Source of the DNA: Palaemon carinicauda | Taxonomy: Eukaryota > Arthropoda > Malacostraca > Decapoda > Palaemonidae | Length of the DNA stretch: 64,000 bases | Assembly (NCBI RefSeq): GCF_036898095.1 | Contig: NC_090761.1 | Span: 43,898,407-43,962,406 of the forward strand | Direction: 5' to 3' | In this document: in pieces, positions 25,125 through 35,579 of the stretch | Layout of the letters: each line of letters starts with the position of its first letter | Position numbering within the stretch: position 1 is the first letter of the stretch | Notes under the pieces: model-generated | Database searches by the model: none | What the model saw: only the letters and a program-made list of their open reading frames with translations | What the model was told of the DNA's origin: nothing | Made by a program: the position numbers and the translations under genes

Positions 25125-28100
25125 TTTGGCTCCGGCGATGAACAGATGTGTCTGTCCATCGTCCTCGTTGACAGCCTTAATCTTTTTTTGCTTTTCCTTT
25201 CAGTTTGTGTGTGTGTGTTTGAAGTTGGCCTCACCCTTGGATGTTCACCATGCGCAAGTGCCCTGGTATTGCCGGATCTTCACACCCTTTGCCCGCAGTG
25301 TCGAGGCCGACGGTGTGACAGAGAGAATACTTGTAGTGAGTGCAGGGAGTGGTCTGCCTCCCAGTGGGAGAGGTTTGGCCGCCGGCGTAAGAAGTCCAAG
25401 AGAGACCGTTCTCCTTCTGGGGTTGCCTTAAGGGAGGAAGGCTCTTGGGACTCTTCTTCCGCCGCCCAAACCTCCTCCGAAGCTCCCCCTCGTTCGGCTC
25501 CTAAGGAGAGACCGCCGAGTGGGAGCGCAGGCCCTAGTTCTGTTTCCCGACCTTGGGTTGGGGGAGAGGGCGTCGCCTCCCATAGCGGGGCGGCTCCCCC
25601 TCCTCCTCCGGGGGAAGTTGTTGCTAATGACTCTTTATCTCATGATGATCTTTTTCAGATTTGGGCTTCCTTGGGGCTTAAGGGCCTGCCCTCCAGGGAA
25701 GCCCTGATTGACCTTGTCCAGTTGGGGGCCGCTGTTAAGCAGTTGCCGGTGATAGCAGAGGTAGATCCTCTGTCTATCGTCGACGTCGTGGTGGCAGAGG
25801 CTTCCGACGGGTCGGGTCAGTCCTCTGCGGTTCCTGTTGTGGATGATGGTGCTGAAGGCTCTCCTCCCCCTTCCGTACATCCTTCGAAGGGGGAAGGGAG
25901 TCCCACGGGCTCTTCTGCTGCCAAGCCTCCCTCTCGGGGGAGCGCTTTGACTGAGACTCCCCTTCGGAGGACTGATGGTCCTGACGACCTCCCTCGTGGC
26001 CGCCTTTGCCGTAAGGCTCACCGTCCGCTGCACCGCAAGGGCCTCCCGTCTCCCTATAAGGGTGCTAAGATGCGCCTTTTTGAATCTTCGCCTCCTTCCT
26101 CCGAGGGGGACTCTCCTCGCTGTAAGCAGCCTGCAGCTCCAGCATCCTTAGACCTCTCCGGGGATCGGTCTCCAACGCCTTCCAGACCCTCTGCTTCTGG
26201 TGCAGATGTCCAACAGCCTGACCTCGACAGCCGACGGGCAACGGTCCCTTCGGGGCAAAGGGTTGCTTTCCACGGTGTGGGTACTTCCCTTGCGCGTCAG
26301 GGTTCCCCTGCGCGCCCTCCTGCATGTTAGCGCACAGGCGCTCCCCTGTTCGTCAGCGTTCTCCTGATCGCCAGCGCTCTCCTGATGATTGTCGCCCCTC
26401 TTCTCGCCAGCGCTCTTCTGAGGACATCGTTCATCCTGTTGTTCCTGTTGAGCGCCCAGTGCGCCATCGTTCTCCTGAGCGCCCTAGATCTCCTGCCCGT
26501 CAGAGCGCACCTGCGCTCCCAGTTCTTGACTCGCGCCCTGTGCGCCCACGCTCGCCTGCGCGTCCTAGAACTTCATTTCAGGTCTTGGACAAGGACTCTT
26601 CTCCTCGCCCTCGTGATCCTGCTCGTCAGCCTATTCCAGCGCAGCAACGCTCGCGGTCTCCAGCGTGTACTTCCAAAGTGCCTGTACGCCCACGCGCCTC
26701 CTGTTCCCGAGCCCGTTCGTGAGCGTTCGCCTCTGCGCACCGCGCCGGCAGCTCCCTCACAGGATTCCACGCGTCGCCCTCCTGCTTGCCAGCGATCACC
26801 AGCACGCCAGCGATCACAGACGCGTCAACATTCGCCTGCTCATCAGCGATCTCCTGCGCGTCAACGGTCCCCAGCGCGTCAGGGATCACCTGAACATCGG
26901 CGATCTCCAGACCGCCAGCGTGACCTATCGCCTGTGCGCAAGCGCTCTCCGACGCGTCGTCGCCCAGAGGAGCTGGAGAGACATGGGTCGCCTTCCGTCA
27001 GCTCGCCCACGCGCAGTCGCTCGCCTGCGCGTTCTACGCGCTATCGCTTACCAACGCGCCACCATGCGCCAATGCGCTATCGCTCGCCTACGCGCCAGCG
27101 TTCACTAACGCGCCACCGATCGCCTGCTCGCCATCGCTCTCCCACGCGCTACAGGTCTGGTCAACATTGTCAGCGGTCATCGGAGCGATCTCGATCGCTC
27201 ACGCGCCAACGCGTTCCCTCACCAACGCGCCAACGCGTTCCCTCACCAACGCGCCAACGAGCTCACTCGCCAGCTCGCCCATGCGCTCGTTCGCCCGTGC
27301 GCCCTCGCGCCCTCGCGCCCACTCGCCCGCGCGCCTGCTCGCCCGCTCGCCTGCGCGTGATCGCTCCCGCGCTCGATTGTCTACGCGCGACTACGCGCCC
27401 CGCCCGCGCTTCAACAACCTCTCACGCGCGACTCCGTAGTTTCGCCTACGCACGAGTGTCGCCAGACCGCAATCAGGATCGCCTCCGCCTAAGCGCAGGA
27501 CTCTTTTTTCAGGATAGGGAAGACCCATCGGAGAGGTCAGAACAACTTTCTTCCCCTTTTTCCTTACAGGCAGGTTCAGTGGTGTCCACTCCGAAGGATC
27601 GCCCGATCCCCTTCCCTTCAGCGGGAATTTCGGATTCTGTGTCCGTGTCTCGGCAGACTTGGTTTGGTCCTCTGATGCGGGCGTTAGTGAAGGCTATGAA
27701 GCCGGCACTCGCCGATCAAGGGCACAAGCCAACGGCTGCCTCGCCCCTGCTGAAGAGAAGGAGAGGAGTGGACTTCGTGGTGACTCCTCCCAGGGAGAAG
27801 TTGGTTCCTAAGAGGTCCGTCAGGAAGGCCCCATCCCCTTCGCAGGCGTTTTCTCCTTCTCCCGAGGACGAGGCTTTTCCGTCCTCGGGAGAATCCAGTG
27901 AGGTAGTGGTCTCCCCCTCGGCACCAAGGGGGGAGTCGTCTCCTCGTGGAGGGGAATCGTCTCGCGCGGAGGGCGCCTTCCAGACCTCTTTGTTGGGGTC
28001 GTGTATCCCGCCCAGGAGGGAACCCAAGGACTCCAAGACAATCCCGAAGTCCTCTTCTAGGATTCGTCAGGAACCAGCTGCACCCCGGGAGAACGTCCAC

Positions 28101-29144
28101 GCATCTCCCCAGGAAGAGATTCCGGGGACGGGAGACTTAGCTGCCAGTCCGCAGGGAGGAGACCAACAAGAGTCTGAGCATGCCTTCTGGCAGGTCCTAA
28201 GCCTGATGAGACAACTCAACGGGTTCATGGACCCTGTGATCGCCCCCCGAGAAGACAAGGACACTGTCCTGGACCAGGTGTACGGAACTCAGAAGCCCCC
28301 CAAGGCCAGCGCGGCTCTGCCCTGGTCCCAGGGGTTGAAGAGTGCCAGAGCCAGAGCCAATGCTCAACTCGCGGTTCTCGCTTTCTCCAGTCGTTCCTCT
28401 GCCGGGAACAAACTCCTCCCACCTCCTCGTCTCCAGCAGATGAGGTATTTTGAGATCTTGGGGGAGTCTAGCCTCGCTCTTCCCCTCCATCATTCAGTAG
28501 AAGAGCTTGCTAGGGGAGTTCCTCTCGAGAAGCTCTCCGCCCGGCAGGTGACGTTCTCGGCGTCGGAGATCCTGAGCCATGAGAAGGTCGCTAAGTGCGC
28601 CATGCAGGCCACTTCGTGGCTGGATATATGGCTAGGGTCTCTGGCCATCCTATTGTGCTCTGAGGATCTGTCTAAGGAGAGCAATAGGAAGGCCCTGGAG
28701 ACCTTCCTCCTCTCGGGCACTCGCTCCATCGAGTTCCTGGCACATCAGATTACCACCCTGTGGGCCAACTCGGTGTTGAAGCGGCGTGATGCGGTGACCG
28801 AGAAATTCTACCCGAAGGTCCCCGCCGTGGATGTCTGCAGGGTCAGGCATGCTTCCCTCCTTGGGGAGAATCTGTTAGAGCCTCAGGACATGGAACGTAC
28901 AGCTGAGAGGTGGAGGAAGTCTAGCCAGGACTCCCTCTTCCAAAGGGCCCTTACATCTCTGCCCTATAAGCCTCCAGCTCCGCAGCAACAGCAGCAGCAG
29001 CCTCGCAAGACACCAAAGCAGGCACCGGCAGCTAAGAAGGTGGTGTCTAAGCCCCAGCCCTTTCCTGCCAAGGACAAGAGGGGCGGTAAGTCCTCCAGGG
29101 GAGGCAAGACTCCTAGAGAGGGCGGCCACGGCCGCAAACGCTAG
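25110..29144 (+). pseudogene. Gag with cysteine-rich N-terminus and giant Arg-Ser repeat, copy A
   Basis: Gag-like structural protein of the DIRS element, in three frames. Part 1 (25110-26330): a cysteine cluster C-S-P-C...H-T-L-C-P-Q-C-R-G...C-S-E-C-R-E-W-S typical of DIRS Gag N-termini, then acidic/Pro-rich sequence. Near 26320 the frame shifts into an Arg-Ser-Pro repeat (R-S-P-x-R-Q units) that continues, after a second shift near 26690, to about 27480. Part 3 (to 29144) holds the conserved Gag core (VLSLMRQLNGFMDPVIA, GTQKPPKASAALPW, LEKLSARQVTFSASEILSHE) and a basic, Gln-rich C-terminus (QQQQQQPRK...GGKTPREGG). The true start codon is uncertain. The two frameshifts both lie in or next to the repeat, suggesting slippage. 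Confidence 0.8.
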
Positions 29145-29172
29145 GAGTGGCAGTCCCCCTGCGTGTCCACCT

Positions 29173-31218
29173 GTGGGGGGATGCCTTCGAAGTTGCGTGC
29201 ACAGGTGGCAGCAACATGGGGCCGATGCTTGGACGATCTCCATGATCGGCCAAGGCTATCGCGTCCCGTTCACGACATCTCAACCTCCCCTGACAGCGAA
29301 TCCAGTGTCGTTGAGCTCTTATACCATGGAATCGGTAAAGAGGCTGGCTCTTCAGGCGGAAGTCGAGACCATGCTCAAGAAGGATGCTCTCCAGGAGGTC
29401 GTCGATGGCTCCCCAGGCTTCTTCAGTCGACTCTTTCTTGTAAAGAAGGCGTCTGGAGGCTGGAGACCTGTCATCGACCTCTCGGCTCTGAACAAGTTTG
29501 TCAAGCAAACTCGGTTCAGCATGGAGACAGCGGACACGGTCAGACTTGCGGTGAGACCTCTAGACTTCATGTGCTCACTGGATCTAAAGGACGCGTACTT
29601 CCAGATCCCAATCCATCCGTCTTCCAGGAAGTACTTGAGATTCAGCCTAGACGGCAAGACCTACCAGTTCAAGGTGCTGTGCTTTGGTCTCTCCACAGCA
29701 CCTCAGGTGTTCACCAGAGTGTTCACCCTGATTTCATCTTGGGCGCAGAGGAACGGCATCCATCTTCTTTGTTATCTGGACGACTGGCTGATCCTAGCAG
29801 ACTCGGAGTCGACCCTTCATCGACACCGAGACAGGGTTCTGGGTCTTTGCCAGGATCTGGGGATCTTGGTAAATCTCGAGAAGTCCTCTCTGCAGCCGTC
29901 CCAACGACTGGTTTATCTAGGCATGTTGTTAGACACCAATCTCCACAAAGCCTTTCCATCAGATGACAGGATAGCAAGGCTGAGGAGGGTGGCGGAACCC
30001 TTCCTCAGGCGAGAAGAGCTTCCCGCCCAATCATGGTTGCGTCTCTTAGGTCACCTGTCCTCACTGGCTCGTCTGGTTCCAAACGGCCGCCTCAGGATGA
30101 GATCCCTGCAGTGGCGGCTCAAGTCCCGGTGGAATCAAGGATCAGATTCCCTGGACGTACAGGTCCCGATAGGATCTTTGGAACGGGCGGACCTGCGGTG
30201 GTGGCTGGTCGACGAGAACCTGCGAAAGGGAGTGGATCTTCTCGTCCTCCCCCCGGAATTGACACTGTTTTCGGACGCATCAAAAGAAGGGTGGGGGGCG
30301 CACATTCTGAACCAGAGGACCTCAGGCCTTTGGTCAGAATCAGAAAAGTACCTGCACATCAACCTGCTAGAGATGAAGGCCGACTTTCTGGCTCTTCAGC
30401 AGTTCCAACAGTCCCTGGCGGGTCACTCCGTGGTGGTGATGAGCGACAACACCACGGTAGTGGCTTATATCAACAAGCAGGGAGGTACTTTTTTGCAGCA
30501 GCTATCCCATCATGCAGTAGAGATTCTGAGGTGGACCGAAGTCCACTCGATAACACTATGAGCTCGCTTCATTACTGGCAAGACGAATATGCTCGCCGAC
30601 AGTCTGAGCAGGGCTTCGCAGATAGTGAGTACCGAGTGGTCTTTGGATCCTCAGATAGCCAACAAAGTCCTGACTCTGTGGGGTTCCCCGACCGTGGATC
30701 TGTTCGCAACAGCTTTGAATTTCAAGCTGCCCCTGTACTGCTCCCCAGTCCCGGACCCCAAGGCACTCTGGCAAGATGCTTTCCAACAACGGTGGGACAA
30801 CATCGACGTGTACGCCTTCCTACCATTCTGTCTGATGAGAAGGGTGCTCAACAGGACCAGACTATCGGTCAACTGTTCGATGACTCTGATAGCTCCGCTG
30901 TGGCATCACGCGGAATGGTACCCGGACCTTCTGGAGCTCCTGACGGAGCTCCCGAGAGAACTTCCCCCACGACACGAGCTACTCAGACAACCACACTCCA
31001 ACATCCTTCACAAGGCCGTGGCCTCGCTTCAGCTTTACGCCTGGAGACTGTCCAGGGTTTTCTCACGGATAGAGGCTTTTCGCAACAGGTTGCGGAGAGA
31101 ATGTCTCGGCACCTGCGAAAGTCCTCAGAGGGAGTCTACCAGGCGAAGTGGAGAGTCTTCTGTGGTTGGTGTTGTGGGAGGGGTATCTCTCCACTCGATG
31201 CCACTATTCCAGCAATAG
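29173..31218 (+). pseudogene. Reverse transcriptase - RNase H - methyltransferase-like Pol, copy A (one in-frame TGA)
   Basis: Copies the element's RNA. Residues count from Met 29173. RT about 90-260: FFSRLFLVKKASGGWRPVID, the first catalytic Asp in SLDLKDAYF (about 137) and the YLDD box (about 201). RNase H about 360-460: FSDASKEGWGAH, INLLEM, SDNTTVVAYINKQGG. A TGA at 30559-30561 then interrupts the frame, which continues as MLADSLSRASQ (the last RNase H motif), PTVDLFATALN and YAFLPFCLMRRV to TAG at 31216. The last region corresponds to the Dam-methyltransferase-like part of DIRS Pol. Apart from the TGA, shared with copy B, the gene is intact over about 680 codons. The 3' end overlaps the YR frame. 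Confidence 0.88.
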
Positions 31219-32085
31219 CAGAGTTCCTCGTGTATCTGCGGGAGGAAATGCGCCTTTCGGTCTCAGCGGTGAAAGGCTATCGCTCAGCCTTAAGCTTGGC
31301 TTTTAGGCTGAAAGGTGTGGACATTTCTTCCTCGCTGGAACTCTCTCTACTCATACGTAGCTATGAGCTTACCTGCCCTCAGTCGGAAGTGAGACCTCCT
31401 CCTTGGAACGGGGTTCGGGTTCTCAGGGCTCTTAAGAGACCTCCCTTCGAACTTTTACGCCAGGCCTCTGATCGCCACCTGTCTTGGAAGACGGCTTTCC
31501 TACTCGCTTTGGCTTGGGCCAAGCGAGTTAGTGAACTTCATGGTCTCTCGTACGACATCGCCCATTCAAGGGGATGGGGGGAGGTAACGTTCAGGTTCGT
31601 CCCTGAGTTTGTTGCCAAGACTCAGAATCCTGGAGTGCCGGAGCCACGATTCGACTCTCTCACGATCGCGAGTCTCCGTTCTGTAACAAGCGACCCAGAC
31701 CAGCTGCTACTATGTCCAGTGAGGAGTCTGAGGTATTACTTGAAGAGAACAGCTGCAGTTCGTCCTCAAGTGCGAGCATTGTTTGTTAGCACAGGCAGGA
31801 CGAAGAGGAGGGTCACCAAGAATACCATCTCGGCTTAGATTCGAAGGGTTATCTATCACGCCTTGAATCCAGACCCTCCTCCGTCACGTCGCCCTAGGGC
31901 ACACGACGTCAGGGGCGTTGCTACGTCCCAGGCCTTCAAGAGAAACTTCTCTGTGACGCAGGTACTGTACTTCAAGCTGGGGTCTGAAAGCATCAGACGA
32001 CCTTCACAGCCCACTACCTGCAGGACGTGACCCACAGGAGCCTCGATACGTTTTCTATCGGCCCTGTGGTGGCTGCACAACAGCT
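31050..32085 (+). pseudogene. Tyrosine recombinase, copy A
   Basis: Integrates the circular copy. The N-terminal domain begins near 31050 (GFSQQVAERMSRHLRKSSEG, VYQAKWRVFCGWC) and overlaps the end of Pol by about 170 bases in another frame. Core: SVSAVKGYRSALSLAFRLKG, catalytic Arg in AKRVSELHGL (codon 31524), H-x-x-R in RAHDVRGVATS (His codon 31902) and the Tyr in AHYLQD (about 32014). Lesions: TAG at 31836-31838 replacing a Trp present in copy B, a 5-base insertion near 31963, and a TGA just before the catalytic Tyr that is also found in copy B. Inactive as it stands. Confidence 0.85.
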
Positions 32086-32570
32086 GGTCTAATCTCAGGC
32101 TCCTTTATGGACAAGTAGCAGTAGGTTGAGGGCGTTGTTACCCGGTTTTAGTCTGCGTGAATGAAAGAGTATGTCTGACCCTTATTTCTTTCTTCATTCT
32201 CCCCTCTCTTGGGGAGCAGCATCCTGGTCTTCGCATAGCTGACCTCAACCTCTGCAGGTAACCCATGCTTCCTTGTGTTCCTAGTATTAAGTTTAATACT
32301 GTCGCGTCCCCCATACCCTGACGAGGTGGTATTGGGAACATCCTATCCTGGATTCCTATCTAAAGGTCTCAAGGTCAACTTCATAGGACGAGTCACGCTC
32401 TTTCCTCCACACACAACTTATGTAGGCCACTCGTTCCTGGCGAAGCAAGGAACTTGTGAGGTGCAGGGGCTCCTTTTCTCGAGTGCTACTCACTGGGAGG
32501 CGTAGCCCCCGGGTAAAGCCAAAGTCAGTAAGGCTGGGGACTTTCCACCCTTCCTAAGGGGTAAGTCACC

Positions 32571-32670
32571 CAATGTAAATAGCGTGGTTTGTATTTCGGT
32601 TACGGAACAAATGACAAATTCGGAGATAATTTGTATTTTTCCTAACCATACAAACCTTAGCTATTTACAC
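32571..32670 (-). repeat. Internal complementary region of copy A
   Basis: Reads CAATGTAAATAGCGTGG...GGTTACGGAACAA (complement of the left outer end) followed at once by ATGACAAATTCGGAGATAAT (complement of the right outer end). It is thus the inverse of the joined ends. The same block is present in copy B at 38909-39012. Confidence 0.9.
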
Positions 32671-32714
32671 ATATTTTCCCGCCAGCCCTGACCCCCAAGT
32701 CAAGTCCTACCTCT

Positions 32715-32874
32715 AAGTGAAGTGAAGCAAATCACCGGTGTGTGGGAGGGAGGGGTAGCAAGCTACCCCTTCCCCTACCCCCGTTAACTAGCGCGGGGGT
32801 AGTTAACCCTCGTTAAAAACTATTGGCTCGTCATTTCAGCTACGCCGAAAGTAAATCCAATGTAAATAGCTAAG
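32715..32874 (-). repeat. Right ITR of copy A
   Basis: AAGTGAAGTGAAGCAAATCA through CCAATGTAAA, the inverted partner of the left ITR. Confidence 0.9.
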
Positions 32875-32920
32875 GTTTGTATGGTTAGGAAAAATACAAA
32901 TTATCTCCAAATTTGTCATT

Positions 32921-33036
32921 TTAGTTAGCATATATATTACAGTACTGTATATATAGGATAAGATACTGGTATCCCAGTAGAGGGGCAAATACAAATTGAA
33001 ATGCATATTATTTTTTCGAATTGCATGTAAATAAGA
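32921..33036. other. Spacer between DIRS copies A and B
   Basis: About 116 bp of AT-rich sequence, the only non-element DNA between the two copies. Confidence 0.6.
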
Positions 33037-33458
33037 ATTGTTCCAACACAGGGACTTACCTCGAACTACTTTCTTAGGAGTTACCTGGAACCTCCTCTCA
33101 ACCGACCAGAGTTTTGTGTAGTTTACCCTACTTCCGTTTTCTGTGATGGTAGGCCTATGCGGAAGGATACTTGCCCTGAGGGCAATCTCGAGGCAGACCT
33201 CATGTTAGCTTGAGTCTTGAGCTTCAGTAAGTTCTCTGGTCGCGTTGTGATATCATCACGACGCTCTCCGTATCTCAGTGCGACCCTTTGTGTCCCCGAC
33301 TCTTGTGTTCCACGTGTGTTTCCTCGTGGTCCGTTGTGCTTTCCCTCGTGCTTTCGCGCTTATAACTTAATTCCCTCGTGTTTTCCCTTGTGTTTATTAG
33401 TTTTCTCTTATCATTTTCCGCTACGTTCCTGTGTCTGGCGGTACTGCGATAGTGCGTT

Positions 33459-33600
33459 ATGGAGCATACCCGTTGTTGTCCTGGGGGTAAGGCCGGGAAG
33501 TCGTTTGGTGCGTTCTTGTCCAAGCCCAAGCCATCGCTCGCCCACGCGTCACAGGTCTCCAGGACACTATCGGTCCCCTGGCCTTCAGCGGTCTCCTGAG
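33459..33600 (+). pseudogene. Foreign Gag N-terminus in copy B
   Basis: ATG at 33459 opens MEHTRCCPGGKAGKSFGAFL-SKPKPS, a C-C-P-G-G-K-x-G start that resembles DIRS Gag N-termini but differs from copy A. It runs into the RS-repeat DNA near 33530 in the wrong frame and stops at 33598, so the fusion is out of frame. Confidence 0.55.
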
Positions 33601-35560
33601 TGCTCTCGTTCACCTACGCGCCAACGCGTTCACTCGCCCACGCGCCAACGTGTTCACTCGAAAACGCGCCAGCTCGCTCACTCGCCAGCTCGCCCACGCG
33701 CTCGCTCGCCTACGCGCTCACTCGCCTACGCGCTCACTCGCCTATGCGCTCACGCACCCGTTCGCGATCGCTCCCGCGCTTGTTTGTCTCCGCACGATTT
33801 CGCGCCCGCGCTCCAACAGCCCCTCGCGCGCGACTCTTTCATGGCACCCTCGCGCGAGCTTCAGCACGATCCCCGTTCGCGTCGGGTTCCGCAGCTCGCG
33901 GCAGCAGTAGGGACGCGTGTCGCCAGGTCGCAGTCGGGATCGCCTCCTCCTAAGCGTAGGTCTCTCTTGCAGGACAAGGAAGGACCTTCGGAGAGGTCAA
34001 GGCAACTTTCTTCCCCTTCTTTTTTACAGGCAGGTCCAGTTGTGTCCACTCCGAAGGATCGCCCGATCCCCTTCCCTCCAGCGGGAATTTCGGACTCTGT
34101 GTCCGTGTCTCGGCAGCCCTGGTTTGGTCCTTTTATGCGGGCGTTAGTGAAGGCTATGAATCTGGCACTCGCCGATCCAGGACACAAGCCAACGACGACC
34201 TCGCCCCCGCTGAAGAGAAGGAGAGGAGTGGACTTCGTGGTGACTTCTCCCAGGGAGAAGTTGGTTCCTAAGAGGTCCGTCAGGAAGGCCCCGTCCCCTT
34301 CGCAGTCGTTTTCTCCTTCTCCCGTAGATGAGGCTTTTCCGTCCTCGGGAGAGTTCAGTGAGGTGGCGGTCTCCCCCTCGGCACCAAGGGGGGAGTCACC
34401 TCCTCGTGGAGGAGAATCGTCTCGCGCGGAAGGTGCCTACCAGACCACCTTGCTGGAGTCTTGTATCCCTCCCAGGAGGGAACCCAAGGACTCCAAGACG
34501 TTGCCAAAGTCTTCTGCACGCATTCGAACGTCCACGTGTCTCCCCAGGAAGAGCTTCCGGGGACAGGAGACTTGGCTGCCAGTCTGCAGGTAGGAGAGCA
34601 GCAAGAGTCTGAGCATGCCTTCTGGCAGGTCCTGGGCCTGATGAGACAGCTCAACGGGTTCATGGACCCTGTGATCGCCCCCTGTGAAGGCAAGGACACG
34701 GTCCTGGATCAGGTTTATGGGACTCAGAAGCCCCCAAAGGCCAGCGCGGCTCTGCCCTGGTCCCAGGGGCTGAAGAGTGCCAGAGCCAGGGCTAATGCTC
34801 AGCTCGCAGTACTCGCTACCTCCAGTCGTTCCTCTGCCGGGAACAAACTCCTCCCAACTCCTCGTCTCCAGCAGAGGAGGTATTTTGAGATCATGGGGGA
34901 GTCTAGCCTTGCTCTTCCCCTCCACCATTCGGTAGAAGAGCTTACTAGGGGAGTTCCTCTTGAGAAGCTCTCCGCCCGGCAGGTGACGTTCACGGTGTCG
35001 GAGATTCTAAGCCATGAGAAGGTCGCGAAGTGCGCCATGCAGGCCACTTCGTGGTTCTCTTGGCATCCTATTGCGCTCTGAGGATCTGTCTAAGGAGAGC
35101 AATAGGAAGGCCCGGGAGACCTTCCTCCTCTCGGGCACTCGCTCCATCGAGTTCCTGGCACATCAGGTTACCAACCTGTGGGCCAACTCGGTGCTCAAGC
35201 GTCGTGATGCAGTGACCGAGAAGATCCATCCGAAGGTCCCCGCCGTGGACGTCAACAGGCTCAGACACGCCTCCCTCCTCGGGGGAGAATTTGTTTGAGC
35301 CCCAGGACATGGAACGTACAGCTGAGAGGTGGAGGAAGTCGAGTCAGGACTCCCTCCTCCAAAGGGCCCTTGCATCTCGGCCCTACAAGCCTCCAGCTCC
35401 ACAGCAACATCAGCAGCAGCCTCGCAAGACACCGAACCTGCGCCGGCAGCTAAGAAAGTGGTGTCTAACCCCAACCCTTTCCTGCCAAGGACAAGAGGGG
35501 CAGTAAGTCCTCCAGGGGAGGCAAGACTCCTAGAGGGAGCGGCCGCAAGCGCTAGGAGTG
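33535..35560 (+). pseudogene. Gag RS repeat and core, copy B
   Basis: Shortened RS repeat (RSPTRQRVHS units, about 33540-33790), then the same Gag core as copy A. Frame changes occur near 34525 (to NVHVSPQEELPGTG), and again near 35060, where a deletion after QATSW removes about 13 residues' worth of sequence relative to A. The C-terminal basic region follows to the TAG at about 35553. The RS repeat is much shorter than in A. Confidence 0.75.
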
Positions 35561-35579
35561 GCAGTCACCCCGCGTGTCC

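Larger units (their letters stand above)
24941..32920 (+). mobile_element. DIRS-type YR retrotransposon, copy A (family 2)
   Basis: A nearly complete 8-kb element. The left end begins CATTGTTCCGTAACCGAAAT and the right end finishes CCAAATTTGTCATT. The inner parts of the two ends (24966-25124 and 32715-32874) are inverted repeats. An ICR lies at 32571-32670. In between, plus-strand Gag (25110-29144), RT/RNase H/methyltransferase-like (29173-31218) and YR (about 31050-32080) overlap in different frames. Damage is light: two frameshifts in Gag, one in-frame TGA in Pol, a TAG and a 5-base insertion in YR. No target-site duplication is apparent; both ends carry ATT, fitting recombination at a short core. 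It lies in intron 1 of OSGEPL1. Confidence 0.9.

Noticed and set aside
30033..31050. Long plus-strand frame upstream of the recombinase in copy A as extra protein
   Set aside because: It overlaps RNase H, which is clearly encoded in another frame; only the part from about 31050 has recombinase motifs.
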